Below are positions 20,008 through 29,082 of a DNA stretch of 51,127 bases, one piece after another. Within the stretch, counting starts at the first letter, position 1. Each line of letters opens with the position of its first letter. The notes under the pieces were generated by a model. That model was not told where the DNA came from and searched no databases. It saw nothing but the letters and a program-made list of their open reading frames with translations. Location of the stretch: NCBI GenBank assembly GCA_020847445.1, contig JADLBY010000026.1, forward strand, positions 1 through 51,127, written 5' to 3'. A program made the position numbers and the translations under genes. This DNA is from Sphingomonadaceae bacterium (GTDB taxonomy: Bacteria; Pseudomonadota; Alphaproteobacteria; Sphingomonadales; Sphingomonadaceae).

Positions 20008-21879
20008 ATGTCAATAAGAAGGCTTCCCGAAACACTGGTCAACCGGATTGCTGCCGGTGAAGTGGTGGAAAGACCGGCCAGTGCGTTGAAGGAACTGGTT
20101 GAAAACGCCATCGATGCGGGCGCGCAGACTATTTACATCCGGCTGGGTGCGGGCGGGCTCGATCTGGTCGAGGTGACCGATGACGGCTGCGGGATGGACG
20201 CGGGCGAGATCGCGCTCGCGCTTGAACGGCACGCGACCTCCAAACTGCCCGACGACAATATCGATCAGGTGCTGACCATGGGTTTTCGCGGAGAGGCCCT
20301 GCCGTCGATCGCCAGCGTGTCGAAATTCAGCATCGAAAGCCGGGTACGGGGCGGCGAGGGCTGGAGCCATATCGTCGATCATGGCCAACTTGTGTCCGAA
20401 GGGCCTGCAGCGATTCCGCCGGGCACGCGGGTGCGGGTCGAAAATCTGTTCGCCAATATCCCGGCGCGGCGCAAATTCCTGCGATCCCCGCGCGCCGAAT
20501 ATGCGGCCGCACTGGACGCGGTACGGCGACTGGCGATGGCGCGGCCCGATATCGGCTTCACGCTCGAACATGACGGCCGGCGGACGCTGACGGTGCAGCC
20601 GGGGATGGACCGGCCCGAACGCGTCGCCGCGCTGACCGCGCCCGAACTCGCGGAAAACAGCGTCGGTCTTGATTTCCAGCGCGAGGGGATCAGGCTTGGC
20701 GGCATTGCCAGCCTGCCGACCTACAATCGCCGCGTTGCCGATCATCAATATCTGTTCGTCAACGGCCGTCCGGTGAAGGACCGGCTGCTCGTCGGCGCGG
20801 TGCGCGGCGCCTATGCCGAAATGCTCGCGCGGGATCGGCACGCGGTTGTCGCTCTGTTCCTCGACGTGCCGCCGAGCGAGGTCGACGTCAATGTCCATCC
20901 GGCAAAGACCGAGGTGCGCTTTCGCGATCCGGCGCTGGTGCGCGGGATGATCGTATCCGGGCTGCGCCACGCGATCGATCAGGCCGGTTTCCGCAGTGTG
21001 CAACGCCCTGCAGAGGCTGCGCTCGCCAATTGGCAGCAGGAACCGGTGGGGACATCTCAAGGCGCTTTCTTCATCCCCTCCACCCTGGGGGAGGGGCAGC
21101 GAGACTTGGCGGTATGGCCGCCTAGTCGCAGCGGGGCGGGCTCCGACGGGGATGTCACAAGCTCGCTGCGCTCGTCCCACCCCGACCCCTCCCGCATGCG
21201 GGAGGGGCTTGGCGCATTTGCCGAAGATTTAAGCTCCTTCGCCGCCCCGCTGATGGGCCGCGCCGAAACCGCGACCGAAGCGGTTCCCGAGGCCGTCCAC
21301 CACCCGCTCGGTGTCGCGCGGGGCCAAGTGGCGGCGACCTATATTGTGGCCGAGGCCGAGGACGGCCTTGTCATCGTTGACCAGCACGCGGCGCACGAAA
21401 GGCTGGTGCTCGAACGGATGCGCGCTGCGACCGCACAGGGCAGGGTGGCGACGCAGGGTCTGCTCGTGCCCGAAGTCGTCGAACTCGAAGAAACTGCCTG
21501 CGACCGGCTCGAGGCGCGGCTGGCCGAATTTGCCGATCTTGGCCTCGAAATCGAACGCTTTGGCCCTGCGGCGATGCTGGTCCGCTCGGTTCCGGCCCTG
21601 CTCGGCACAAAAGACGTCCAGGCACTTGTCCGCGACCTGGCCGACGACCTTGCCGCCTATGACGAGGCCATCAGCCTGAGGGAACGGCTCGATCATGTCG
21701 CCGCGACCATGGCCTGCCACGGTTCGGTGCGCGCAGGCCGTGTGCTGAGCGTCGCCGAAATGAACGCGCTGCTCCGCGAAATGGAAGTGACCCCGCATTC
21801 GGGGCAGTGCAATCATGGCAGGCCGACTTGGGTGAAGCTGGCGCTTGGGGATGTGGAAAAGCTGTTCGGGAGGAAGTGA
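20008..21879 (+). CDS. mutL: DNA mismatch repair protein MutL
   Basis: Mismatch-repair ATPase of 623 residues that links mismatch recognition by MutS to strand incision. The GHKL ATPase motifs are ENAIDAG (near 32), DDGCGM (58-63) and GFRGEAL (92-98). The C-terminal domain carries DQHA-x2-E-x4-E at 458-469, the metal-binding motif of MutL proteins with their own nicking activity, as in bacteria without MutH. Between the domains, residues about 352-401 are encoded by a palindromic repeat kept in frame. This lengthens a linker that is naturally variable. It is divergent from mreB; the start ATG has a weak ribosome site. Confidence 0.97.
   Translation: MSIRRLPETLVNRIAAGEVVERPASALKELVENAIDAGAQTIYIRLGAGGLDLVEVTDDGCGMDAGEIALALERHATSKLPDDNIDQVLTMGFRGEALPSIASVSKFSIESRVRGGEGWSHIVDHGQLVSEGPAAIPPGTRVRVENLFANIPARRKFLRSPRAEYAAALDAVRRLAMARPDIGFTLEHDGRRTLTVQPGMDRPERVAALTAPELAENSVGLDFQREGIRLGGIASLPTYNRRVADHQYLFVNGRPVKDRLLVGAVRGAYAEMLARDRHAVVALFLDVPPSEVDVNVHPAKTEVRFRDPALVRGMIVSGLRHAIDQAGFRSVQRPAEAALANWQQEPVGTSQGAFFIPSTLGEGQRDLAVWPPSRSGAGSDGDVTSSLRSSHPDPSRMREGLGAFAEDLSSFAAPLMGRAETATEAVPEAVHHPLGVARGQVAATYIVAEAEDGLVIVDQHAAHERLVLERMRAATAQGRVATQGLLVPEVVELEETACDRLEARLAEFADLGLEIERFGPAAMLVRSVPALLGTKDVQALVRDLADDLAAYDEAISLRERLDHVAATMACHGSVRAGRVLSVAEMNALLREMEVTPHSGQCNHGRPTWVKLALGDVEKLFGRK
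21061..21210. repeat. Palindromic repeat element inside mutL
   Basis: About 150 bases bounded by two G/C-rich inverted repeats. The left one (21,075-21,096) has arms CCCCTCC and GGAGGGG. The right one (21,186-21,207) is a perfect 22-base palindrome with half CCCCTCCCGCA. The stretch encodes low-complexity Ser/Arg/Pro/Gly residues unlike the rest of MutL. A second copy of the right end, preceded by a similar C-rich flank, is found at 44,038 in the prophage, which supports a dispersed repeat. Exact element ends are an estimate. Confidence 0.75.
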
Positions 21880-22341
21880 CTATCCGCCCGCAATTTCCGG
21901 ATTCCGCACCCGGATCATTCCTGTCGACACCATCGTCATCACCGCGACGTCATGCTGGTTCAGCACCGTGGTTCGTGCCTTGAACATCCCCATTTCGGGG
22001 CGTGATTGCGAGCGGCGCTTGGACAGCACCTCGCTTTCGATGCGCAGCCTGTCTCCGGGATGCACCGGTTTCAACCATTGCAGTTCGTCGATGCCGGGGG
22101 AGCCGAGCCCCGCTTGACGGTTGGCCGTCATGTTATCGACCATCATTCGCATCGCCATGGCCCCCGTGTGCCAGCCACTGGCCGACAGCCGCCCGAAATG
22201 GGTTTGCGCCGCGGCCTCGTCGTCGAGATGAAAGGGCTGCGGGTCGAACTTGCGCGCAAATTCGATCACCTCCTCGCGGGTAACCTCATAATTGCCAAAG
22301 CTGGATTTGGAGCCAACGACGATGTCTTCATAATGGCGCAT
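21880..22341 (-). CDS. MaoC-like dehydratase (hotdog fold)
   Basis: Protein of 153 residues from the ATG at 22,341. The hydratase-2 signature is readable: FARKFDPQPFHLDDEAA near residue 28, where the Asp and His form the usual pair, then GWHTGAMAMRMMV. MaoC proteins hydrate enoyl-CoA; the substrate here is unknown. The start overlaps the end of the acetyltransferase gene by 14 bases, which fixes it as a downstream operon member. Its stop lies one base beyond the mutL stop (convergent). Confidence 0.85.
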   Translation of the reverse strand: MRHYEDIVVGSKSSFGNYEVTREEVIEFARKFDPQPFHLDDEAAAQTHFGRLSASGWHTGAMAMRMMVDNMTANRQAGLGSPGIDELQWLKPVHPGDRLRIESEVLSKRRSQSRPEMGMFKARTTVLNQHDVAVMTMVSTGMIRVRNPEIAGG

Positions 22342-22942
22342 GGGAGATGGCGTCCTGTTCGATAATCGGAATTTGGGGGGCCGCGTCGCGCGGCAAATGG
22401 CCGGACAATCGCGGGTCGGGAAAGGTTTCGAGCTGGCGTTGATAGGGCACAAAGCCGCTTTTGATGTAGAAGCCCAGCGCGCCCGGCGCATCGAGCGAGC
22501 AGGTGTGCACCCAGACCCGCACCACCTCCTTGCGCGCCCAGGCCGCCTGCAACGCCATCGCCATCAGCCAGCGGCCATGGCCCTTGCCGTTGAGCGCAGG
22601 GATCAGGCCGAAAAAGGCGAGTTCGCATTGACCGGTATCACGGAAATCCAGTTCCAATATGCCGACCTCGATCCCGCGCCGGTCGGTGACGGCCCAGATC
22701 ATCACATCGGGATGGTGGATGATGGCGGCGAGTTCGGCATCCGGCATCACCAGCCGCGAAAACCACAGCCAGGGTTCGCCGACGCGGCGGTAAAGCAGCC
22801 GGTATTTTTCAAGGGCAGGGGCTTCCCACCGTTCCAGCCGCAATTCGCCGCCCGGCATCGGACGGAGCGGCGGGCGTGCGGTCATTTCGAGCGAGGTGAC
22901 GATTGCGGCGATATCGCCGTTCGCGATCGGGGTGTAGGTCAA
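22328..22942 (-). CDS. GNAT family N-acetyltransferase
   Basis: Acetyltransferase of 204 residues. The acetyl-CoA site is read in LIPALNGKGHGRWLM (Q/RxxGxG/A-like) near residues 133-147, followed by VHTCSLDAPGALGFYIKSGF, the usual GNAT beta-6/alpha-4 region. Substrate unknown. It begins four bases after hemF ends and overlaps the MaoC gene, so trmL-hemF-GNAT-maoC reads as one operon of unrelated functions. Confidence 0.85.
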   Translation of the reverse strand: MTYTPIANGDIAAIVTSLEMTARPPLRPMPGGELRLERWEAPALEKYRLLYRRVGEPWLWFSRLVMPDAELAAIIHHPDVMIWAVTDRRGIEVGILELDFRDTGQCELAFFGLIPALNGKGHGRWLMAMALQAAWARKEVVRVWVHTCSLDAPGALGFYIKSGFVPYQRQLETFPDPRLSGHLPRDAAPQIPIIEQDAISHAPL

Positions 22943-22946
22943 GTCG

Positions 22947-23804
22947 CTATTCCCAGACCACCTCGGGCGGCAGGCTCATCAGGATCGCATCGACATTGCC
23001 GCCGGTCTTGAGACCAAAGGTGGTGCCGCGATCATAGACCAGGTTGAATTCGGCATAGCGCCCGCGCCAGATGCGCTGCGCCTGCTTTTCGGCCTCGGTA
23101 AATGCCTGCCCCATCCGTTTGCGCACGATTTTGGGGAAGATATCGAGAAACGCCTCCCCCACCTCACGGGTGAAGGCGAAGTTTCTATCGAACATCGTGT
23201 CATTTTCGCATTCGAGATGGTCGTAGAAGATTCCGCCCACGCCACGATGCACCTGCCGGTGCGGAATCCAGAAATAATCGTCTGCCCATTGCCGGTAGCG
23301 TTCATATACGTCCGGTCCATAAGGCGCGCAGGCGGCGCGCAGGCGGGCGTGGAATTCCTCGCTATCCTCGTCATAGACAATGGGCGGGTTGAGGTCGGCT
23401 CCGCCGCCGAACCAGCGCTTGGTTGTCGCCAGAAAACGGGTGTTCATGTGCACGGCGGGGACATGCGGGTTCGCCATATGCGCGACCAGACTGATGCCGG
23501 TGGCAAAGAAGCTCGGATCGTCGGCCGCGCCGTGGATGGTTTGCGCAAAATCGGGGTTAAAGGCACCCCCCACGGTCGATACATTGACGCCGACTTTTTC
23601 GAATATCCTGCCCTTCATTACGCCGCGCACCCCGCCGCCGCCGGGTGAGCCGTCATGATCGGTGCGGTCCCAGGCCAGATATTCGAACGATGCGTCCGAA
23701 CCGGCCTCGCGCTCGATCGCCTCGAACTCGGCGCAGATTCGGTTGCGCAGCGTTTCAAACCATTCGCGGGCGGCGGATTGCTGGACGTCGAGGGTCAACG
23801 TCAT
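22947..23804 (-). CDS. hemF: Oxygen-dependent coproporphyrinogen-III oxidase
   Basis: Haem biosynthesis enzyme of 285 residues that converts coproporphyrinogen III to protoporphyrinogen IX using oxygen. Strong family stretches include GGGVRGVMKG, GVNVSTVGG, NPHVPAVHMNTRF, WFGGGADLNPP and RYAEFNLVYDRGT. Length is close to the E. coli enzyme. The start ATG overlaps the trmL stop (ATGA). It fits with the aerobic bc1 chain encoded nearby, although the genes are on opposite strands. Confidence 0.97.
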   Translation of the reverse strand: MTLTLDVQQSAAREWFETLRNRICAEFEAIEREAGSDASFEYLAWDRTDHDGSPGGGGVRGVMKGRIFEKVGVNVSTVGGAFNPDFAQTIHGAADDPSFFATGISLVAHMANPHVPAVHMNTRFLATTKRWFGGGADLNPPIVYDEDSEEFHARLRAACAPYGPDVYERYRQWADDYFWIPHRQVHRGVGGIFYDHLECENDTMFDRNFAFTREVGEAFLDIFPKIVRKRMGQAFTEAEKQAQRIWRGRYAEFNLVYDRGTTFGLKTGGNVDAILMSLPPEVVWE

Positions 23805-24283
23805 GGCGACTTCTCCATTGGCAATTGCCCCGTTTGGCGCAGGGCTTCGGAAAGTGCGATGCCAGCCGAAACGGCAACATTCAAGGAGCGAAATCCCGGC
23901 TGCATCGGAATCCGGATGCGCTGATCGCAGGCGGCGTGCACATGGTCGGGCACGCCCGCGCTTTCGGAACCGAAGAGCAGGATGTCGTCGGCGCGGAATT
24001 CGGCTTCGTAGAGCGGGGACGCGCCCTTGCTGCTCATCAGCACGATGCGCCGGCCCTCATCCCGGGCCTGGCCCGCAAATCCGGACCAGTCGCCAAAACG
24101 CTCGACGTCCGCCGCTGCCGCATAGTCCATTCCGGCCCGTTTCAATGCCTTGTCGGAAAAGGGAAAGCCGCAGGGCTCGATGATCGCGCAGGTCACGCCC
24201 ATGCAGGCACCGAGGCGCAAAATTGTGCCGACATTTCCGGCAATGTCGGGCTGGTAGAGGGCAATTTTCAGTTCAGGCTCCAT
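23801..24283 (-). CDS. trmL: tRNA (cytidine/uridine-34 2'-O) methyltransferase TrmL
   Basis: SPOUT-fold methyltransferase of 160 residues that modifies the wobble base of tRNA-Leu. The family segments IALYQPDIAGNVGTILR at the N-terminus, LLFGSESAGVPD and IPMQPGFRSLNVAVSAGIAL form the knotted SAM-binding site. The ATG at 24,283 is preferred over 24,301 because the fold begins at once and AAGGTG lies just upstream. First gene of the minus-strand operon; its 190-base upstream region is shared with petA. Confidence 0.93.
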   Translation of the reverse strand: MEPELKIALYQPDIAGNVGTILRLGACMGVTCAIIEPCGFPFSDKALKRAGMDYAAAADVERFGDWSGFAGQARDEGRRIVLMSSKGASPLYEAEFRADDILLFGSESAGVPDHVHAACDQRIRIPMQPGFRSLNVAVSAGIALSEALRQTGQLPMEKSP

Positions 24284-24473
24284 TTTTTGCACCTTATGCA
24301 CAGGCGAATGTCACTTATTCGCCAATTTCCCGGTTGGCAAATCGGGCGCAACGCGTCTATGAGGCCGCGGAATCACAGTTGGCGCGCACGCTGGACTGTG
24401 CAAGAATGACAAGAATATAGGGGTTAACCGCGCGGCTATTCGCCGCATTCTGGGCGGAATTTGAGGGCGAAAC

Positions 24474-25043
24474 ATGGCTACGGTCGAACAGGCGGAAAGC
24501 ATGACAGAAACAGTTGCCGAAGATGGCGTTCGCCGTCGGGATTTCATTCATATTGCTGCAGTCAGCTGGGCAGGCGTTGGTGCCGCCGCGGTTGCGCTGC
24601 CGCTGCTCAACCAGATGGGGGCCAGTGCCGATGTCCGCGCGCTTGCCTCGATCGAGGTCGATGTTTCCGCGATTGAACCCGGGCAGGCGATCAAGACCAG
24701 CTGGCGCAAACAGCCGGTCTTCATCCGGAACCTGACCCCGACCGAAGTCGCCGAAGCCAACAAGGTCGTCATCAGCACGCTGCGCGATCCGCAGACGCTG
24801 GCCGAACGCACCAAGCCCGGCAAGGAAAACTGGCTGATTACCATGGGCGTCTGCACCCATCTCGGCTGCGTGCCGCTGGGCGCCGCTCCGGGTGAGGTGA
24901 AGGGCGAATTTGGCGGCTATTTCTGCCCGTGCCACGGCTCGCACTATGATACCGCCGGTCGCATCCGCAAGGGTCCGGCGCCGCTGAACCTGCAGGTTCC
25001 CGAATTCGCATTCATTTCCGACAAAGTCGTGAAGATCGGTTGA
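24474..25043 (+). CDS. petA: Ubiquinol-cytochrome c reductase Rieske subunit
   Basis: Iron-sulphur subunit of complex III, 189 residues, taking electrons from ubiquinol to cytochrome c1. The N-terminal twin-arginine-like RRRDFI precedes a membrane helix (about 24-48), as in Tat-exported Rieske proteins. The cluster ligands are in CTHLGC and CPCHGS. The insert and disulphide loop look complete. First gene of petABC; the next start follows 13 bases after its stop. Confidence 0.97.
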   Translation: MATVEQAESMTETVAEDGVRRRDFIHIAAVSWAGVGAAAVALPLLNQMGASADVRALASIEVDVSAIEPGQAIKTSWRKQPVFIRNLTPTEVAEANKVVISTLRDPQTLAERTKPGKENWLITMGVCTHLGCVPLGAAPGEVKGEFGGYFCPCHGSHYDTAGRIRKGPAPLNLQVPEFAFISDKVVKIG

Positions 25044-25056
25044 GGAGCGCACCGAC

Positions 25057-26352
25057 ATGAGTTTCCCCTGGGCCAACGAATATAAGCCTCAGCATCCGGT
25101 GATGCAGTGGGTCGATGAACGCCTGCCGCTCCCCCGCTTTGTCTACAACGCCATCGGCGGCGGCTATCCGGTTCCGCGCAACCTGAATTACTGGTGGAAT
25201 TTCGGCGTGCTTTCGGGCGTCGCGCTGATGATCCAGATCATCACCGGTATCATTCTGGCGATGCATTATTATGCCAGCGTCGACGGAGCGTTCAACAGCG
25301 TCGAACATATCATGCGCGACGTGAATGGCGGGTGGTTCCTGCGCTATGCGCATATGAACGGCGCCAGCTTCTTCTTCATCGTCGTCTATATCCACATCTT
25401 CCGCGGGCTGTTTTACGGTTCGTACAAGGCGCCGCGCGAAATGGTGTGGCTGCTGGGCGTGGTCATCTTCCTGCTGATGATGGCAACGGGCTTCATGGGC
25501 TATGTGCTTCCCTGGGGGCAGATGAGCTATTGGGGTGCGCAGGTCATCACCGGCTTCTTCTCGGCCATTCCCGTGGTGGGTGAACCGCTGCGCCAATGGC
25601 TGCTCGGAGGCTTTGCACCCGATCAGGCGGCGCTCAACCGCTTCTTCTCGCTGCACTATCTGCTGCCCTTCGTCATCCTGGGTGCGATCATCCTGCACGT
25701 CTGGGCGCTGCACATTCCGGGTTCGTCGAACCCGACCGGCGTAGCCGTGAAGTCGGAAAGCGACACCGTTCCCTTCCATCCCTATTACACCGCAAAGGAT
25801 GGTTTCGGGCTTGGCCTGTTCCTGATCGCCTTTGTGCTGGTAACCTTCTTCTCGCCGAACCTGCTGGGGCACCCGGATAACTATATCCCGGCCAACCCGC
25901 TGTCGACGCCAGCGCATATCGTGCCCGAATGGTATTACTGGCCGTTCTATGCAATCCTGCGCGCCTTCACCGTGGATTTTGCGATCCCCTTCACCGGCAT
26001 TGTCATCATCCCGGCAAAGCTGATGGGCGTGCTGGCGATGTTCGGCTCGATCCTGCTGCTGTTCTTCCTGCCCTGGCTGGATACATCGCCGGTGCGCTCG
26101 GGCCATTATCGCCCGCTGTTCCGCAAGTTCTTCTGGTTCGGCCTGGTGCCCTGCGTCGCGATCCTCGGCTATTGCGGCGTGATGCCGGCAGAGGAACCCT
26201 ATGTGATGCTCAGCCAGCTTGCTGCGGCCTATTATTTCGCGCACTTCCTGATCATCCTGCCGATCGTGTCGCGGATTGAGAAAACTGCGCCGCTGCCGAA
26301 CTCGATCACCGAGGCGGTGACCGGCAAACCGCTCGAAACTGCTGCTGCCTAA
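25057..26352 (+). CDS. petB: Cytochrome b of complex III
   Basis: Membrane subunit of 431 residues with eight helices holding two b haems and the quinol sites. The N-terminal [24 protein letters not shown] (Qo site), the [10 protein letters not shown] motif (Qo, PEWY) and the paired haem histidines in helices B and D are visible. Length matches alphaproteobacterial cytochrome b. Between petA and petC in one operon. Confidence 0.98.
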   Translation: MSFPWANEYKPQHPVMQWVDERLPLPRFVYNAIGGGYPVPRNLNYWWNFGVLSGVALMIQIITGIILAMHYYASVDGAFNSVEHIMRDVNGGWFLRYAHMNGASFFFIVVYIHIFRGLFYGSYKAPREMVWLLGVVIFLLMMATGFMGYVLPWGQMSYWGAQVITGFFSAIPVVGEPLRQWLLGGFAPDQAALNRFFSLHYLLPFVILGAIILHVWALHIPGSSNPTGVAVKSESDTVPFHPYYTAKDGFGLGLFLIAFVLVTFFSPNLLGHPDNYIPANPLSTPAHIVPEWYYWPFYAILRAFTVDFAIPFTGIVIIPAKLMGVLAMFGSILLLFFLPWLDTSPVRSGHYRPLFRKFFWFGLVPCVAILGYCGVMPAEEPYVMLSQLAAAYYFAHFLIILPIVSRIEKTAPLPNSITEAVTGKPLETAAA

Positions 26353-26370
26353 CAGGGAAAGAATAGCATC

Positions 26371-27204
26371 ATGGTCCGTCTTATCGCTGGTCTGGTCGGC
26401 TTGTTCTTCAGCGGAATGCTGCTGATCTCGTTCGTCACAGGGGCTTACACTGCCGTTACCGAGCCTGCTACGCCCACGGTGGAATCGCGGTTCCACAAGC
26501 ATCCGAAAAAGGTGTCCTTCAAGCATGACGGCCCGTTCGGCCATTATGACAAGGCGCAGCTGCAGCGCGGTCTGAAGGTCTATGCCGAAGTCTGCTCGGC
26601 GTGCCACAGCCTGAACCAGATTGCATTCCGCAACTTCGAGGATCTTGGCTATAGCGAGGACGAAGTGAAGGCGATTGCAAAGGGCTGGAAGACCGAGGTT
26701 CCCTCGATCAATCCGGAAACCGGCGAACCGGCAACACGTCCGGGCCTGCCCTCTGACAAGATCCCTGCACCTTTCGCGAATGAAACCGCTGCCCGCGCCG
26801 CGAACAACAACGCATTACCGCCCGATCTTTCGCTGATGACCAAGGCGCGCCACAACGGCACCGCCTATGTCTATTCGCTGCTGACGGGTTATCAGCCGGT
26901 TCCGGCCAGCCTGCCCAAGGAAAACCGCCCGGGCACGGGTCTGCATTATAACCCCTATTTTGCCAACCTGAACCTTGCGATGGCCCCGCCGCTGACCGGC
27001 GACGACCAGGTGACGTTCGACGACGGCACCAAGGCAACCAAGGAACAGATGGCAAAGGACGTTGCGGCCTTCCTGACCTGGACCGCGGAGCCGAAGATGG
27101 AGGCACGCAAGACCGCCGGCTGGGCTTCGCTGGTGTTCCTGATCATCTTCACCGCGCTGACTTATCTGTCGTACCGCACCATCTGGGCCGACAAGAAGCA
27201 TTGA
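26371..27204 (+). CDS. petC: Cytochrome c1 of complex III
   Basis: Haem c subunit of 277 residues. An N-terminal hydrophobic export segment is followed by the haem motif CSACH near residue 75 and a C-terminal membrane anchor around 248-268. It passes electrons from the Rieske protein to soluble or membrane cytochrome c. Last gene of petABC; a strong terminator follows 14 bases after the stop. Confidence 0.96.
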   Translation: MVRLIAGLVGLFFSGMLLISFVTGAYTAVTEPATPTVESRFHKHPKKVSFKHDGPFGHYDKAQLQRGLKVYAEVCSACHSLNQIAFRNFEDLGYSEDEVKAIAKGWKTEVPSINPETGEPATRPGLPSDKIPAPFANETAARAANNNALPPDLSLMTKARHNGTAYVYSLLTGYQPVPASLPKENRPGTGLHYNPYFANLNLAMAPPLTGDDQVTFDDGTKATKEQMAKDVAAFLTWTAEPKMEARKTAGWASLVFLIIFTALTYLSYRTIWADKKH

Positions 27205-27217
27205 GCCTGATTTGACG

Positions 27218-27253
27218 AAAAGCCCCGCAGCGCCAGATCGCTGCGGGGCTTTT
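27218..27253. terminator. Rho-independent terminator after petABC
   Basis: A perfect 15-pair stem (AAAAGCCCCGCAGCG with its complement) and a six-base loop, flanked by A-run and T-run, so it can work in both directions. It ends the pet operon and shields tRNA-Gly and the prophage end from it. Confidence 0.93.
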
Positions 27254-27304
27254 CATTGTTGACCGGCGCGCGGCGCAATGGCATTAGCGCCGCCACCACA
27301 GCGG

Positions 27305-27378
27305 GCGGGTATAGCATAGTGGTAATGCTCTAGCCTTCCAAGCTAGCTAGAGGGGTTCGATTCCCCTTACCCGCTCCA
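27305..27378 (+). tRNA. tRNA-Gly (TCC), prophage insertion site
   Basis: A 74-base cloverleaf: acceptor GCGGGTA / TACCCGC, D-stem GCAT/ATGC, anticodon stem CTAGC/GCTAG with loop CTTCCAA (anticodon TCC), T-stem GGGG/CCCC around TTCGATT, encoded CCA. The gene stays whole after integration; its 3' half doubles as the end of the recombinase gene on the other strand. Confidence 0.96.
27347..27378. other. Probable prophage attachment site (attL) in tRNA-Gly
   Basis: The last codons and TAG stop of the serine recombinase are the antisense of the tRNA-Gly 3' half. A phage-borne copy of the tRNA 3' end that rebuilds the tRNA on insertion would explain this. The crossover itself is not visible, and the matching attR lies beyond the window. 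Confidence 0.6.
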
Positions 27379-28966
27379 TCGCTGTAGTCCCTTTTGGGGC
27401 TGGCCGGTTTCCGGTGGCAAAGGCGAGGATATCCGCCAGTTTTCCGAAAATTTCGATGGCGAGGCCATTTTCTGCTTTTGGCTCGGGTGTGAGCGTTATG
27501 CGGTCGATCATCGATCGCAGGGCTGGCGCCGCCGTCTCGCGGCTTGCTTCGCGGTTGAATGCCTGCTGCAGGTCGGTCCAGCGGCGGCGGTAATCTTCGG
27601 CGAAATTGGGATGCAGGGCGATGACGCTTGGTTCTTCGATGTCCGCGCGGTCGACCAGCAGCTGCTCACGGCGCTGCTTCAGCGCAGTCAGGCTGTCGCG
27701 GATTTCTGCAAAGCCGGATGCGCCATTGGCAATGGCTTCGACCAGGTTGGCGATTTTCCCATCGATGCGGCCCAGCTCGGCATCGATGCGGGATCTATGC
27801 TTGGCACCATCGCGAACGATCTTTGCCTGCAGCTTGTGACGTTCGGCGACATAGAGCGCGACATGCTCCGGAAGCATCAGATGGTCTGACAAGCCAGCGA
27901 GAACCCGTTCCTCCATGCGGTCACCGCGAATGCGCAAGCGATTGTCACAGCCACCGCCATCCTTATGCCTGCCACAGCCCCAATACGTCTTGCTGACTAC
28001 GATCCACCCGCCACCGCAGGTTCCGCACCGCACAAGGCCGGAGAGCAGCCGCTTGGGCCGCATCAGATGCTCTGGCCGCTTTCCCTCCATCGCTTTGCGT
28101 CGAGCCTGCACCCTCGCCCACAGAGCGCCGTCGACGATGCGAAGGTGCGGTGCATCGTGGCGTTGCCATTCGCTTTCGGGATTTGGCTTGATCAAGGTCT
28201 TGCGGGTTTCGGGATCGCGCACCTTTGATGTGCGGTTGAAGACGATCTGGCCGATATATTGCTCATTATTGAGCATGCCATTCTTGCGCTGCCGGTCGCC
28301 ATGGATTGTCGTCATGCGCCATGCCCCGCCGGTCGGGCCGGGGATGCCATCATTGTTGAGGCCTTCGGCGATCTGCCGCGTCGATCGGCCGTCAGCAAAT
28401 TCGGTGAAGATACGGCGCACGATATCGGCCTGCACTTCGTCAACTACGCGCAAGCCGCGTACCGGCCTGCCGCGATCATCGATGCGGTTGGCAAGGGCAT
28501 AGCCATAGGCCTTGCCCGCCGGTGCGCGTCCGTCATTGACGGTACCGCGCTGGCCGCGCTTTACCTTTGCCCCCAGTTCCTTCCGGAAACGGGCATCGAA
28601 CAAGCCCTTGATTGCGCCCTTGATGTCGTCGACCTCTCCATCATTCAGGGTGAAGAGGCGCGCGCCGGTGAACTCGATACGCTCCCGAATGGCGAAGGCA
28701 TCGCCTTCATGGCGGGCAAGACGGTCTGTGGATTCGGCGAAGACCCAATCTATATCGCGGCGGGCCAATCGATCGAGCATCCCGGCAAGTCCGGGGCGCT
28801 GGTCACCATCGATACCGGCAGCGCCGCTGATCGCATAATCGGTGAAAATGCCGACTATCTGCCAGCCCTCGCGCTCCGCATGTGCGGTCAGCAGCGATAT
28901 CTGATCATCGATCGAGCGCGCGTTTTGAAGGTGGCTGCTGAACCTGGCATAGAGGACGGTACGCAT
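27347..28966 (-). CDS. Large serine recombinase (phage integrase)
   Basis: Site-specific recombinase of 539 residues. The N-terminal resolvase domain has YARFSS with the nucleophile Ser10, and DRLAR at 81-85. A recombinase domain and a zinc ribbon (Cys 314, 317, 331, 340) follow, then a coiled coil around 365-435, all typical of phage integrases of the phiC31/Bxb1 class. It presumably inserts and, with a directionality factor, excises this prophage. The last ten residues, MERVRGIEPL, are encoded by tRNA-Gly antisense. A good promoter lies about 60 bases upstream. No recombination directionality factor was recognised. Confidence 0.93.
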   Translation of the reverse strand: MRTVLYARFSSHLQNARSIDDQISLLTAHAEREGWQIVGIFTDYAISGAAGIDGDQRPGLAGMLDRLARRDIDWVFAESTDRLARHEGDAFAIRERIEFTGARLFTLNDGEVDDIKGAIKGLFDARFRKELGAKVKRGQRGTVNDGRAPAGKAYGYALANRIDDRGRPVRGLRVVDEVQADIVRRIFTEFADGRSTRQIAEGLNNDGIPGPTGGAWRMTTIHGDRQRKNGMLNNEQYIGQIVFNRTSKVRDPETRKTLIKPNPESEWQRHDAPHLRIVDGALWARVQARRKAMEGKRPEHLMRPKRLLSGLVRCGTCGGGWIVVSKTYWGCGRHKDGGGCDNRLRIRGDRMEERVLAGLSDHLMLPEHVALYVAERHKLQAKIVRDGAKHRSRIDAELGRIDGKIANLVEAIANGASGFAEIRDSLTALKQRREQLLVDRADIEEPSVIALHPNFAEDYRRRWTDLQQAFNREASRETAAPALRSMIDRITLTPEPKAENGLAIEIFGKLADILAFATGNRPAPKGTTAMERVRGIEPL

Positions 28967-29025
28967 TCGGGGCCTGCATATCTTTCGCGCGCGCCGAATC
29001 GAGAGCGTCCGACAACGCGAGCTGC

Positions 29026-29053
29026 TTTATAAGCGCAGCCATATTGGGGTCAA
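29026..29053 (-). promoter_or_regulatory. Promoter of the serine recombinase
   Basis: On the minus strand TTGACC, 16 bases, TATAAA: near-consensus sigma-70 boxes. The start point would be near 29,019, giving a leader of about 50 bases before the recombinase ATG. It suggests the integrase is expressed separately from the early operon. Confidence 0.6.
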
Positions 29054-29082
29054 TTTTGCGAGCAGGCGGCATGGATGAAAGA

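Noticed and set aside
28908-29042. 44-codon frame beginning in the recombinase promoter and overlapping the recombinase start
   Set aside because: No ribosome site, and it begins inside the predicted promoter; probably chance.
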